A model generated the notes under the pieces. That model did not search any database and had not been told where the DNA came from. It saw only the letters and a program-made list of their open reading frames with translations. A stretch of 64,000 nt of DNA from an uncultured Bryobacterales bacterium (GTDB lineage: Bacteria; Acidobacteriota; Terriglobia; Bryobacterales; UBA6623): the NCBI GenBank assembly GCA_951813065.1, contig CATOTH010000001.1, forward strand, positions 806,001 to 870,000, written 5' to 3'. This document shows positions 17,440-25,954 of the stretch, piece by piece (within the stretch, counting starts at the first letter, position 1; each line of letters begins with the position of its first letter). The translations under genes were made by a program, and so were the position numbers.

Positions 17440-17995
17440 ATTCAAGCATACGATTGGAGCGGTCGCCTGTCAATCCACGGCGCGGCCGGAGAACTGTTAG
17501 GTACTCAATGACGACCCAATATCAACCGCACGACACTTGGTACATGGGTAGTATCCAGAACACGGATTCTTGATCGATGCTGGCGAGGCCCAGGGCCTCA
17601 ATGTGGAAAAGCCAAATGACGAACTGGCTGCCGCAATGAGCCAACTAGTCCAGCACCTGGAAGATACGGCCTTGATAGGCCGAGCGGAGAAATCGTAGTC
17701 CAGACCGCGAAGCGTTTAGCACGCAGTTCTTATGACGCTGTGGAGACTGGTGCTGAAGCAGTACGCCCGAGGCGACTCTCCGGGAGATCCTCGACAGCAT
17801 CGATCCCCGCCACCAGCGGAGGCGCCCCAACCGTTCCTGCCCGCGGATCTCCCCAAGCCGGCCGACTCACCTAGAATCGTTGGTATGGGGTCACTCAGCT
17901 TGGAAAATCCCAGGGGAGCTGTGTCTTTCGCGGACCCGAGACGCTTCGACAGAACTCTGAGGGGCGCCCCGAGAGAACGCAGTCTTCGTGCGCGA
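17440..17995. other. intergenic, no gene seen
   Basis: Divergent promoter region between the efflux operon and the outer-membrane protein. The barrel-protein frame is open as far up as 17732, but the early part is low-complexity and precedes the signal peptide, so I leave it out. No repeats or RNA seen. Confidence 0.4.
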
Positions 17996-18601
17996 ATGCT
18001 GGCTCGTGCTGCGGTCGTGGCCGTCGCCCTTGTCCTATTCGCCGGCACAGCCCACGCGCAGGCGTCGGGAGGGGAGCCGCGCCACTGGATCGGTGCGGCC
18101 GGTGGTTCGGCCACACTCGGAGACGACCGATGCAACCCCGAGTTGTTCCTGGTCAGTTCAGCTGAGGTCTGTGATGACCAGGATGTCGGATTCAAGGTCT
18201 ATGCTGGCCGTGCCTTGAACGACTACCTTGGGGTCGAGGTCTTTGGTGCGAGACTCGGAGAGGCTTCATTCGAGGCAGCCCGATTCTTCAGGGGATTCGG
18301 ACTCAGGGAATTGACGTTGACCGGGCGCCACAAGTTCAGCGTCGGCGTCACGGGTATGCTGCGCGTTCCGGTGAAGAGGCTGGAGGTATTCCTCAAGGGT
18401 GGCCCTCACAGGTGGAGCAGGGAAACTTCCTACCGGGACGAGGTGATCGAAGTGAACGCCACCGGATTCGACCTCGCGTGGGGTCTGGGGGCGCAGTATC
18501 CGCTCCACAGAAGGCTCAGCGTACGGTTCGAGTTGGAACGGCTGGTGATTGACGAAGACGATCTCAACTTCGTTTCGGCCGGCTTGGCTGTGCGCTTCTA
18601 G
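17996..18601 (+). CDS. outer-membrane beta-barrel protein (OmpA/porin-like), function unknown
   Basis: A 201-residue protein with a signal peptide (hydrophobic residues 3-20, cleavage at T-A-H-A-Q-A). The mature part alternates short amphipathic strands and ends in a phenylalanine (L-A-V-R-F), as outer-membrane barrel proteins do for recognition by BAM. Segments V-G-F-K-V-Y-A-G-R and L-G-V-E-V-F-G look like neighbouring strands of an eight-stranded barrel. Two cysteines near the start of the mature chain could form a disulfide. An upstream in-frame ATG at 17885 exists, but the signal peptide fits 17996. No neighbour hints at a role. Confidence 0.65.
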   Translation: MLARAAVVAVALVLFAGTAHAQASGGEPRHWIGAAGGSATLGDDRCNPELFLVSSAEVCDDQDVGFKVYAGRALNDYLGVEVFGARLGEASFEAARFFRGFGLRELTLTGRHKFSVGVTGMLRVPVKRLEVFLKGGPHRWSRETSYRDEVIEVNATGFDLAWGLGAQYPLHRRLSVRFELERLVIDEDDLNFVSAGLAVRF

Positions 18602-18639
18602 ACGGCACTTCGAACTTCAGGCTCTTTCTTGCTCAATAG

Positions 18640-18779
18640 TCCTGTCCGTACACGCCCCTGTGAACGTTTCGCCTGCCGCCTCGGGACGGCCGGCGCATCA
18701 CTTGGGGTGGAAGTGAACGGTTACTCTTTTCTTCCCGCCGGACTCTCACCGGCTGTCGGGTAACGACAATTCTAATCGT
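18640..18779 (-). other. possible group II intron 5' fragment
   Basis: Read on the - strand the segment has ccggtgagagtccggc, comparable to the ggtgaaagtcc element near the 5' end of the complete intron at 59874, followed by a purine-rich stretch and paired segments such as those in domain I of bacterial group II introns. No reverse transcriptase follows. It directly abuts the truncated methyltransferase. The identification is from memory of intron sequences and is weak. Confidence 0.25.
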
Positions 18780-18992
18780 CGCCAGGCAGACCCCTTCCAG
18801 ACAGGAAAGGATTGCCTCGCTAAGCGTGCCGTCGCCGCAGCAAAGCTCAACGACGAGATTGGATTCGATCCCGGCTGGGATGAGGCGACAGACGCTCTCG
18901 ACCACTCGACCAACAGCTCACGCTCGGGCACGAAGCAGTCAGCGTCCTGGATGAACGTGCTGCTGTCTTGCTCTGTCCAGCCCTTGCTCATG
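18780..18992 (-). pseudogene. SAM-dependent methyltransferase, N-terminal remnant
   Basis: From ATG at 18990-18992 the - strand reads M-S-K-G-W-T-E-Q-D-S, then F-V-P-E-R-E-L-L-V, a known opening of class I methyltransferases. Near 18905 the match changes frame and goes on with V-C-R-L-I-P-A-G and the SAM-binding motif I, V-V-E-L-C-C-G-D-G-T-L. It dies about 10 residues later. Only some 70 of an expected 220 or more residues remain, so the gene is both frameshifted and truncated. Confidence 0.55.
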
Positions 18993-19529
18993 TCCTCGAA
19001 TCTATCGTCGCACTGTAAGGCTGGGTCCCGAGGGCACGAGCGCTGGCAGGAAGGCAGGACCCTCGGGGGACGGGTTTGTAGTTTGGCTCGAGGGGTGGAG
19101 TCCGTGCTCGCTGTGGTCAGTCTCGAGTCCTGATAGTCCCCAAGTGCCCGACCCAAGCCATCTGGTCACAACATGCGGGCATGTCCGCCAGTGCCCGGTC
19201 TCGGCGTCGAACCGCAAGGTTCCCGCTTCCATGGGTTAAGTCAGCCTCACCGCCCCGGACTGGCTGCTATGACGAGGCTGCGCTCGCCGGGAGCGGACCT
19301 CACCCGCACCGAAATCCCGGCACTACTCGCCAATCGGGACGCGCCCCCCGGGGCTTCCCTGCCAAGCGCCGTTCCCACGCCGTTTGAGCCCCGTTGAGGC
19401 GCTCCCCGACGTGCCCAGTGGGCTGAAATTGCTCCCTTTTCAACTCACGCCTCACACGGAGAACGCTACGGGCCGTATCCTGATGGCGGGGGTCCGATCG
19501 GCGCCTCCGTCGGAGCGGACCGTCGACAC
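18993..19529. other. intergenic, no gene seen
   Basis: Nothing recognisable on either strand between the methyltransferase remnant and kdsA. It must hold the kdsA promoter. Confidence 0.45.
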
Positions 19530-20363
19530 ATGCCAATGGACGACCGGGTCGCAGGACTGTTTTCGGGTGCCGCCCCATTCGCGATTTGCGGTCCGTGCGT
19601 GATCGAATCGCGTGCTCACGCGCTCCGCACTGCCCGGGCTGTGGCGCTGGCCGGGCGAGCGGCGGGTGTGGCGGTCGTCTTCAAGGCGTCGTTCGACAAG
19701 GCCAATCGGACGAGCCTGACGTCATACAGGGGACCCGGCCCAACCGCCGGACTGGAGATTCTGGCGGATGTGCGGCGCGAGACGGGCTTGTCCGTGCTGA
19801 CGGACATTCACCATCCGGACCAGGCGGAGCTTGCGGCCGAGGCTTGCGACATCGTGCAGATTCCGGCATTTCTCTGCCGACAGACCGATTTGCTGCTGGC
19901 AGCTGGCAGAACCGGGCGCGCTGTCAACATCAAGAAGGGCCAGTTCCTCGCTCCCGGTGACATGCGCCACGTCGTGGACAAGGTTGCTTCCACCGGCAAC
20001 GAGAGAATCCTGCTTACTGAACGGGGCACCAGTTTCGGCTATCGCAACCTGGTGGTCGATTTTCGCGGTGTTGCTGAAATGCTCAAGCTGGGCCGGCCAG
20101 TAGTGCTGGATGTCACGCACAGTCTGCAGTTGCCTGGGGCGGCGGGCGGATCCAGCGGCGGACAGCCCGAGTACATCGATCCGCTGGCCCGGGCGGGAGC
20201 GTCGGTCGGCGTGAGCGGGGTGTTCTTCGAGGTTCACGAGGATCCGGCCCAAGCCCTGTCCGATGGTGCGAATGCGCTGCGTCTCGACATGCTCCCCGAG
20301 ATGCTGGCCCGTTTCGCTGCGATCCGCCGTCTGGTGGACTCTTGGCAGGCAAGTCCCGGTTGA
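19530..20363 (+). CDS. kdsA: 3-deoxy-8-phosphooctulonate (KDO-8-P) synthase
   Basis: A 277-residue TIM-barrel enzyme that condenses arabinose-5-phosphate with phosphoenolpyruvate, the first committed step to KDO of lipopolysaccharide. Family marks in order: I-C-G-P-C-V-I-E-S, F-K-A-S-F-D-K-A-N-R-T-S, the L-T-D-I-H region, D-I-V-Q-I-P-A-F-L-C-R-Q-T-D-L, N-I-K-K-G-Q-F-L-A-P, E-R-G-T-S-F-G-Y and V-L-D-V-T-H-S. The cysteine in I-C-G-P-C suggests the metal-dependent class, though that needs alignment. Two ATGs (19530, 19536) could start it. It implies a Gram-negative outer membrane. Confidence 0.95.
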   Translation: MPMDDRVAGLFSGAAPFAICGPCVIESRAHALRTARAVALAGRAAGVAVVFKASFDKANRTSLTSYRGPGPTAGLEILADVRRETGLSVLTDIHHPDQAELAAEACDIVQIPAFLCRQTDLLLAAGRTGRAVNIKKGQFLAPGDMRHVVDKVASTGNERILLTERGTSFGYRNLVVDFRGVAEMLKLGRPVVLDVTHSLQLPGAAGGSSGGQPEYIDPLARAGASVGVSGVFFEVHEDPAQALSDGANALRLDMLPEMLARFAAIRRLVDSWQASPG

Positions 20364-20371
20364 GACCTCCG

Positions 20372-21091
20372 CTACTTCAGTGACAGCCCGCCGTCGACCG
20401 CTAGGACCTGGCCGGTCACGAATGACGGCCCGGAGAGCAGTTGCGCCACCGTACGGGCGATGTCGTCACCCGTGCCGTGCCTCTGCATCGGAGTGTTGTG
20501 CACGAGTCGGGCGATTTCGTCAGGCAGTTCCCCGTCAAAGTGGATCACGCCCGGAGCCACGCTGTTCACCGAGATTGCGGGCGCAAGCGCCTTTGCCAGC
20601 GAACGCGTGAGCATGATGACACCGGCCTTAGATGTGCAATAGGGCACGTGCTTGCCCCACGGTCGCTGCCCGCCCAGCGAACTGATATTGACAATCCGGC
20701 CGCCGCCCGTGCGGAGCATCAAATGTGCTGCCTGCTGGCAGCAGAAGAAGGTTGCCTTGAGGTTGATATCGTGCATGGCATCCCAATCGTCCTCGGTCGC
20801 TTCCAGCGGGTTCACCGCTCGGAACACTGCTGCGTTGTTGACGAGCCCGTCAAGTTGGCCATAGGCTCGGCGGATCTCGTCGAAGAGCCTTCGGATGTTC
20901 GCAACATCGGAGAGGTCCGCTTGGAATGCAAGACCGTCACAGGCCTTGGCGGTGGCTGCCGCGGCCTCGCCCGAGGCGCCGTAGTGAACCGCGACTCGGG
21001 CTCCTTCGCTCGCAAGTTGAAGCGCGATGGAACGCCCGATTCGCTTGGCACCCCCCGTGACGGCTACAACCTTGCCTTCGAGAGAGTCCAT
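20372..21091 (-). CDS. SDR-family oxidoreductase, pteridine-reductase-like
   Basis: A 239-residue short-chain dehydrogenase. The Rossmann motif T-G-G-A-K-R-I-G at residues 11-18 is the A-x-R-I-G variant seen in pteridine reductase-like and FabG-like SDRs; N-N-A-A is at about 83, the catalytic Ser in I-S-S, and Y-C-T-S-K (YxxxK) at about 150. The ATG at 21089-21091 gives a compact protein starting M-D-S-L-E-G-K-V; the longer open frame is not needed. It is convergent with kdsA (8 bases apart) and divergent from adk. Substrate unknown. Confidence 0.85.
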   Translation of the reverse strand: MDSLEGKVVAVTGGAKRIGRSIALQLASEGARVAVHYGASGEAAAATAKACDGLAFQADLSDVANIRRLFDEIRRAYGQLDGLVNNAAVFRAVNPLEATEDDWDAMHDINLKATFFCCQQAAHLMLRTGGGRIVNISSLGGQRPWGKHVPYCTSKAGVIMLTRSLAKALAPAISVNSVAPGVIHFDGELPDEIARLVHNTPMQRHGTGDDIARTVAQLLSGPSFVTGQVLAVDGGLSLK

Positions 21092-21201
21092 CAAGCTTGC
21101 CCTAGTATCCCAGCGGTTAGTGAACGGCTCCCGTACTACGATAGCGTTGTCGCTGAGCCCGCATTGCCTCTTCCAGCGCATGGACCGGGCGTGACTCCGC
21201 A

Positions 21202-21807
21202 ATGAACAAATTCATCATGATCGGGCCGCAAGGCTCCGGTAAGGGCACGCAGTCCAAGCTCTTGGCGGAGGAGTTCGGCTTCATTCACATTTCGATCGGC
21301 GATATCTTTCGCTGGAACGTCAGGAACCATACGAAGCTCGGGTCTCGGGTCACCCGTATCACCGCGGAGGGCCGTCTGGTGTCCGACGAAATCGTCGAGA
21401 ACGTGGTTCGCGAACGGCTTGAACTGCACGATTGGCGTTATGGGTTTGTCTTGGACGGATTCCCTCGGACGCCATCGCAAGCGATGTATCTGTTCGAGAA
21501 CTGGAACCTCGACTGTGCAATCTACTTGAACTTGGACGACGAGACGGTTCGGGAGCGGGTGATGTCCCGCGCAAAGGTCGGGGAAGGCAGTGGATTCACC
21601 AAGCGTGCCGACGATAACCCGGAGGCACTGCAACGTCGCCTTGCGGAGTATCACGACAAGACCAGGCCCCTGCTCGAATTGTTCGCGGAACGCGACCTCC
21701 TGCTACGAGTGGATGCCGGAGGCACGATCGAGGAAGTGTTTCGATCCGTCGTGGATGGACTCGGGTTGAAAGCTGGGTCGACGGTACCGGCTCTCGTTGG
21801 CGGGTAA
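21202..21807 (+). CDS. adk: adenylate kinase
   Basis: A 201-residue NMP kinase: P-loop G-P-Q-G-S-G-K-G-T-Q at residues 8-17, the AMP-binding I-G-D-I-F-R and L-D-G-F-P-R-T-P-S-Q motifs, and the R-L-A-E-Y-H-D-K-T-R-P-L segment near the C-terminus. The LID region between about 123 and 140 is short, without the four-cysteine zinc site, as in short-form adenylate kinases. It interconverts ATP + AMP and 2 ADP. It is not in the usual secY-adk ribosomal operon here, so a second adk copy elsewhere is possible. Confidence 0.88.
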   Translation: MNKFIMIGPQGSGKGTQSKLLAEEFGFIHISIGDIFRWNVRNHTKLGSRVTRITAEGRLVSDEIVENVVRERLELHDWRYGFVLDGFPRTPSQAMYLFENWNLDCAIYLNLDDETVRERVMSRAKVGEGSGFTKRADDNPEALQRRLAEYHDKTRPLLELFAERDLLLRVDAGGTIEEVFRSVVDGLGLKAGSTVPALVGG

Positions 21808-21963
21808 GCGTTTGGGGAACCGGCTGTCCGCAACCGATCTGCAGCAGGTCAGGCGGGAAGTCGCATGGCAACCACCGCGCAGGCGGTCGCGGGGGTCTTG
21901 CCGCCCAACTGCGCGATTCAATGGAATTGGGTGGGGACAGGAACCACGTCGGAGGCCTTGGGC

Positions 21964-23169
21964 TCAGCGGACCGGTCGCGTCTGCGGGTTCGTTCGATTC
22001 CGGCCAGGCACCTGCTGGGCCGGCGTACCCGCCTGTCGGGTGTCACCCGTACCACCGAGTCCGTCCTGGTCCTTGCGGTAGTCGTAGACGAACTCCCATT
22101 CGACATAGGCATCCTTGCCGTTGTAGACCTTGACCCCGGAGCCTTCCGCCTGGCTTGCCACCCCCGCTATGCCCCTTTCGAACACCTGTGGGGTCGCTGC
22201 TGCGCCTTGCGCCCCGCCGATCGGAGCCCCTGGTGACCGTGGTGTGGTCAGCAGCCGGTTGATCATTTCCCTCGCGCCTGAACCCTCCGCCAGCCCGGCT
22301 TGGCCGCTTCGGGTCGCCCCGCCGCCTGGCTGGCCCGGGCCCGAAACCCTCGAACTGTTGTCCTGTCGCTGCGCCCCTAGGCTCCTGGAACCAAGGGCGC
22401 TCGCGGTTGGGTTCCGCTCCCGGCCGCGTTGCCCGAATCTGTTGAATGGATCCGGCGGCTCGCGCCCTGTCTCTTCCATCGGCGGTTGGCCCGGCAGCAT
22501 GCTGCTGCTCTCTGGCGGCTCTCCGTCGCGCTCTTCCGCAGGTTGCTCTGCCAGCTGGTTCGGGTCAAACCCGAACCCTTCGTTGTAACGGCCCCTGGTC
22601 AGCAGGTCCGGCGCCGCCGATTCGCGGACGTTCCGAGCCCGGTTTTCCGCGGTCGGAAACGGCTGCCCGGGAAGGCCTGTCTGGGCGCCGAGGCCTTCCC
22701 GGCCAGAGGGGTCGAAACCGTCTGGCAATTGGCCGGATCTGTCGCTGGCAATACCTCCGAGCCCGATACCGCCGCCGGGGGACCCGCCGAGTCCTGATTC
22801 CCGTATGTCCTTCGACAGGTCGTGGAGCAGGGAATCCTCGAACCGGCCGTCCGTTCCCATGTGGATCAGGCGCCACTCACCTGTTTCTCCAAGCGGGTCG
22901 GAGGGACGCCCGCGCAGGTATCGAACACCGTCGGTGTCTTCGAGGTCCTCCAGTCTTGCGGGGTACTTTCGGTGCTGCCTGTAGTACAGCTTGATGGCCC
23001 GGCTGTACTGCTCTCCCCGTTGGATCAGGCGCTCTTCCTTCAAGCGCTGGACTTGCATCGCCATGCGAGGGATCGACAGGGCAAGGGCTGCCAGCAGGAC
23101 CGCAGAGGTGGCCAGGAGGACCAGTAGCGCGTAGCCTTCCTGGGACCTCCGCGAATGGCCCTCCGTCAC
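21964..23169 (-). CDS. GspG-like pseudopilin with long Gly/Pro-rich extension
   Basis: A 401-residue protein. Residues 10-32 are a class III-like signal and hydrophobic helix (Q-E-G-Y-A-L-L-V-L-L), but without the usual Glu at +5. The helix continues as an amphipathic stretch and a GspG-like head (Q-Y-S-R-A-I-K-L-Y-Y, K-Y-P-A-R-L-E-D-L, S-D-P-L-G). Residues about 125-350 are low-complexity, rich in Gly, Pro, Ser, Arg. A conserved-looking tail has I-A-G-V-A-S, V-K-V-Y-N-G-K-D-A-Y-V-E-W-E-F-V-Y-D. Normal GspG is about 140-150 residues, so the extension is unusual. Last gene of the pseudopilus operon; its ATG overlaps the preceding stop. Confidence 0.7.
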   Translation of the reverse strand: MTEGHSRRSQEGYALLVLLATSAVLLAALALSIPRMAMQVQRLKEERLIQRGEQYSRAIKLYYRQHRKYPARLEDLEDTDGVRYLRGRPSDPLGETGEWRLIHMGTDGRFEDSLLHDLSKDIRESGLGGSPGGGIGLGGIASDRSGQLPDGFDPSGREGLGAQTGLPGQPFPTAENRARNVRESAAPDLLTRGRYNEGFGFDPNQLAEQPAEERDGEPPESSSMLPGQPPMEETGREPPDPFNRFGQRGRERNPTASALGSRSLGAQRQDNSSRVSGPGQPGGGATRSGQAGLAEGSGAREMINRLLTTPRSPGAPIGGAQGAAATPQVFERGIAGVASQAEGSGVKVYNGKDAYVEWEFVYDYRKDQDGLGGTGDTRQAGTPAQQVPGRNRTNPQTRPVR

Positions 23170-23867
23170 CTTGGCACCTCCAGATCGAGAGAGAATTCTT
23201 GATTCGCCTCCAAGTCCGCGAGGACCACAGCCTCCACGCCGATGCTTTCGATCCGGTAGCGCCCGTTGAGCACCGAACCCCGGGCACCGACGAGGATTTC
23301 TTCGCCGTCCAGCAGAAACGCCCGTTCGGGCGCGTCATTCCCTTGACTCGCGAGGCCAAAGTACTTCCAGTCCGGCGGGCGCACCGGCGTCACCGACGGA
23401 GGTTTCTTGGGCGGCGGTTTCGGCGCCGTCACCACCTTCTTCGTCATCGCCCTGTTCAGGACAGCCTGGGCTTGGCGCGCCTCCGGCTGCGGCGGACCCG
23501 CCGGCGGTTTCGGCCGTCCGAAATTGAAGATGTCCCGATCCACCGAAGGTACCTCGATGCCCTGAATCTTGTCCAGAATGGCGGTGCGCAATGTGGTGTC
23601 CGCGGTCAGTGGATCTGGCGCGTCGTCGGAGCCTCGTCCGCCCACGCGCGGTCGGAATTGGCCGCCGCGCTGGCGCGCCCTTGGGGGTGGCGTCGGAATC
23701 GTCGTGCCAGACACCTCGGCCGGTCCCGCGGCGGGGAGGACGGATTCGGGCCTGGCAGGGAGAGCAGCTGACGGTTCCCGGAAATACTGGAAGTACACAA
23801 CTGCCGCAAGCACAGCCATAGCAGCTCCCAGCATGACGAGCGACTTCCTGTCAGCGCCGAGTTCCAT
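23166..23867 (-). CDS. GspC/PilP-like assembly protein
   Basis: A 233-residue bitopic protein: one N-terminal transmembrane helix (about residues 9-26, ending Y-F-Q-Y-F), a Pro/Arg-rich linker, then a small C-terminal beta domain (about 165-233) with W-K-Y-F-G-L-A and G-S-V-L-N-G-R-Y-R-I-E-S-I-G, like the homology region of GspC or PilP that docks to the secretin. The ATG at 23865-23867 places the helix correctly. It follows the PilO-like gene by 7 bases and overlaps the pseudopilin gene by 4. Confidence 0.6.
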   Translation of the reverse strand: MELGADRKSLVMLGAAMAVLAAVVYFQYFREPSAALPARPESVLPAAGPAEVSGTTIPTPPPRARQRGGQFRPRVGGRGSDDAPDPLTADTTLRTAILDKIQGIEVPSVDRDIFNFGRPKPPAGPPQPEARQAQAVLNRAMTKKVVTAPKPPPKKPPSVTPVRPPDWKYFGLASQGNDAPERAFLLDGEEILVGARGSVLNGRYRIESIGVEAVVLADLEANQEFSLDLEVPR

Positions 23868-23874
23868 GACGTGC

Positions 23875-24480
23875 CTACAGGTCCCTGACGAACGTATCGA
23901 AGCGCATGTTGATCTGCAACTCATTCGACGATTCGTCGTCTCGTGGCGTTGCTCCCAGTGATCCGATGATAAAAAACAGTTCCGAACGGTCCAGGCGGTA
24001 CAGCAGGCCGACCAAGTCTTCGTAGCTCCCCCTGAAATTGGCGTTTACCGACAGAATGCCGTATCCTTCGCTACCCTCGATCGGCTCCACACTGCTGTAG
24101 GTTGTATCACGACTCTCGACTCCCGCTCCTTTGGCTGCCTCGCCCAGTTCCGTAAGCAAGGCTGAGAACGCGGTGCGCCGCGGCAGCGCGATTTCCTGCA
24201 CCAGGGCGTCTCCGTCCGCCGAGGCCTTGTCGACACGCTCCGCGGCTGCTCGAACCGCTTCGAATTCCCGCCGCGATTCCGCCACTTGCGAGGCCAGTTG
24301 GGTGATCCGGGCGCGGGTCTCGCGCTCCGCGCTCTGAGCCGGGTGGACCGCAAGCAGGAAGAAGCCGAGATCGAATGCGGCCAGTGCCGCCAGGATCGCC
24401 AGGACAGCCCGTGGAGCGAGCCGGCGGTACCAGGCGAGCGGAGCGACCGTTTCCGATCCAATCCTAGAGTCGCTGCCCAT
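23875..24480 (-). CDS. PilO/GspM-like inner-membrane protein
   Basis: A 201-residue protein with a single transmembrane helix (about residues 26-45), a coiled coil (about 50-95, with repeated R/E/A), and a ferredoxin-like C-terminal domain (about 105-201) containing V-N-A-N-F-R-G-S-Y-E-D-L-V-G-L-L-Y-R-L-D, the classic PilO signature. It would pair with the PilN-like protein just upstream and form the periplasmic alignment ring of the machine. Its start lies within the end of that gene (17-base overlap). Confidence 0.78.
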   Translation of the reverse strand: MGSDSRIGSETVAPLAWYRRLAPRAVLAILAALAAFDLGFFLLAVHPAQSAERETRARITQLASQVAESRREFEAVRAAAERVDKASADGDALVQEIALPRRTAFSALLTELGEAAKGAGVESRDTTYSSVEPIEGSEGYGILSVNANFRGSYEDLVGLLYRLDRSELFFIIGSLGATPRDDESSNELQINMRFDTFVRDL

Positions 24481-25069
24481 ACTCCACCTCGAGCTGGTAT
24501 CGAAAGGTCGGTTCGCGTTCGTCCGGCGGGACGCTCCCGCGCAGCGCCGGGGAGCCGAAGAGGTCGGATCCCTCGAGTTCCTTCAGGAACTCGATGAAGT
24601 CAGCCGGCTGTTTCGCGCTGACCGTCATGTCGAGCAGGATCGTGTCTCCGTATGCGACTTCCGGCCGGATGGTAAGCATGCGGACCGAAGGGGGCAAGAC
24701 CTGTGCGAGATCCAGGAACGTCCGTGTCCAGGAAACTCCTTTGCGGACAAGCAACTCGTTCAGGAAGGCAGTGCGCTCAAGGATCTCGGTGGTCCGGGGG
24801 TTCTGGATCTTCGCGGAGGCTTCCACGCCCAACCTCGCCTGGCTGCGCTGTTCCTCCAAGAGTTGCCGTTGCTGTGCCACGAGTTCCTCCGGAAGTTCGC
24901 CAGATCCGAGATATTGGACGGCCAAGTGGCCCGTCAGGGCCAGCAGGGCTGCCGCTACGATGCAGGCCAGGGCACAGAAGGCGCGGTATCCGCCGGAGGG
25001 GTTCGTGGCCAGATTCAACATTGGCTGGGACTCGATTCGGGTGCCCTTGCCGGTTGCGTTCTCAGCCAC
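24464..25069 (-). CDS. PilN-like inner-membrane assembly protein
   Basis: A 201-residue protein. The GTG at 25067-25069 overlaps the stop of the PilM-like gene by 8 bases and gives an N-terminal cytoplasmic peptide containing N-L-A-T-N-P, which corresponds to the PilN N-terminal motif (I-N-L-L-P/ N-L-A-x-x-P) that binds PilM. A transmembrane helix follows (about residues 30-52), then a coiled coil and a ferredoxin-like domain with W-T-R-T-F-L-D-L-A and F-I-E-F-L-K-E-L-E. Fits a PilM-N-O inner-membrane platform. Confidence 0.75.
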   Translation of the reverse strand: MAENATGKGTRIESQPMLNLATNPSGGYRAFCALACIVAAALLALTGHLAVQYLGSGELPEELVAQQRQLLEEQRSQARLGVEASAKIQNPRTTEILERTAFLNELLVRKGVSWTRTFLDLAQVLPPSVRMLTIRPEVAYGDTILLDMTVSAKQPADFIEFLKELEGSDLFGSPALRGSVPPDEREPTFRYQLEVEYGQRL

Positions 25070-25952
25070 GGATATACCCTCGCAATCCCACCGCGTCCGG
25101 GGCCGCACCGTCAGTGAGCGGCGTCACCGGGCAGCCGACCTCGCGCGGCAGGGTGTCCAGGGCGTGTGGCAGAAGTCCGTCCAGCCCGGTTACCAGCAGT
25201 CGGGCAGCGGGCCGTTCGAGGCGTTCGCCGATGTAGACGAGGGTCGGGAACAGGTCCGCCAAGATTTCGCGCAGCGCCTCCTCGGCGTTTTCCCCGAAGC
25301 TTGGTGCCAGGGCGATTTGCCGCACCAGACGCACGATCCCGCTCTCGACCGCGATCATTGTCATGCGGTCCGGGCTGATCTTCAGCAGGACTGTCATCTC
25401 CGGGTCTTCGATCAAACGCAGGCAAGCGACCGTCGACAAGCCGACGTAGTCCGGAATCAAGCCTGCGGCCTTGAATGCTTGCTCGCAATGGAGTACCGCA
25501 GCGGTGGGCAGCGTCGCCGACAGCACCGATGCCGGCCGGGAGCCGGGCTGCAAGTGACATGCGACCCGGACAGCCCTCGAATCGGACGCGAAACTCTGGC
25601 GGAAGCGATCCTCCACCGCCCTTCGCAAGTCATTTGGCCGTCGGGGCACCCTCTCAAACTCGAACACCGCGAGGCGTCCGAGATTGTCTGGCAGCAGGAC
25701 CGCCGCGTGGCGTGTGTTCACGGGGCCGAGGTCACGGACCACGTCCGCGATTGTGTCCCGCAGCGCGTCCAGCCCGTCCGCGGCCGGCTCCGGATCAAGA
25801 CTCGCGCTCGGAGGCAGTGGACGGTCGACGTGCGCCAGTACCTTGGACCCGTCGCGACGAGCGCCGTGGACTGTCCTGTCGCCGATCTCGAAGACCAGCT
25901 CCGGCTGCGGGTCCGGCAGGACCTTGTCGAGTGCCTGGAGCAAGAAACCCAT
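25062..25952 (-). CDS. PilM-like actin-fold cytoplasmic protein
   Basis: A 296-residue protein from ATG 25950-25952, three bases after the GspE stop. It resembles the actin-like PilM/GspL-cytoplasmic family: early segment E-L-V-F-E-I-G-D, then V-L-L-P-D-N, R-R-A-V-E-D-R-F-R-Q, a central A-L-P-like region and the late nucleotide-lobe segment L-L-V-T-G-L-D. The normal P-x-x-x-V-x-x-E-I-L pattern is not well kept, so the nucleotide site may be weak. It would link the ATPase to the PilN/PilO ring. Confidence 0.65.
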   Translation of the reverse strand: MGFLLQALDKVLPDPQPELVFEIGDRTVHGARRDGSKVLAHVDRPLPPSASLDPEPAADGLDALRDTIADVVRDLGPVNTRHAAVLLPDNLGRLAVFEFERVPRRPNDLRRAVEDRFRQSFASDSRAVRVACHLQPGSRPASVLSATLPTAAVLHCEQAFKAAGLIPDYVGLSTVACLRLIEDPEMTVLLKISPDRMTMIAVESGIVRLVRQIALAPSFGENAEEALREILADLFPTLVYIGERLERPAARLLVTGLDGLLPHALDTLPREVGCPVTPLTDGAAPDAVGLRGYIRG

Positions 25953-25954
25953 AA

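Noticed and set aside
18633..18905. 90-residue open frame on the - strand as an independent gene
   Set aside because: Only its first part matches a methyltransferase and continues an upstream piece in another frame; the rest has no protein features.
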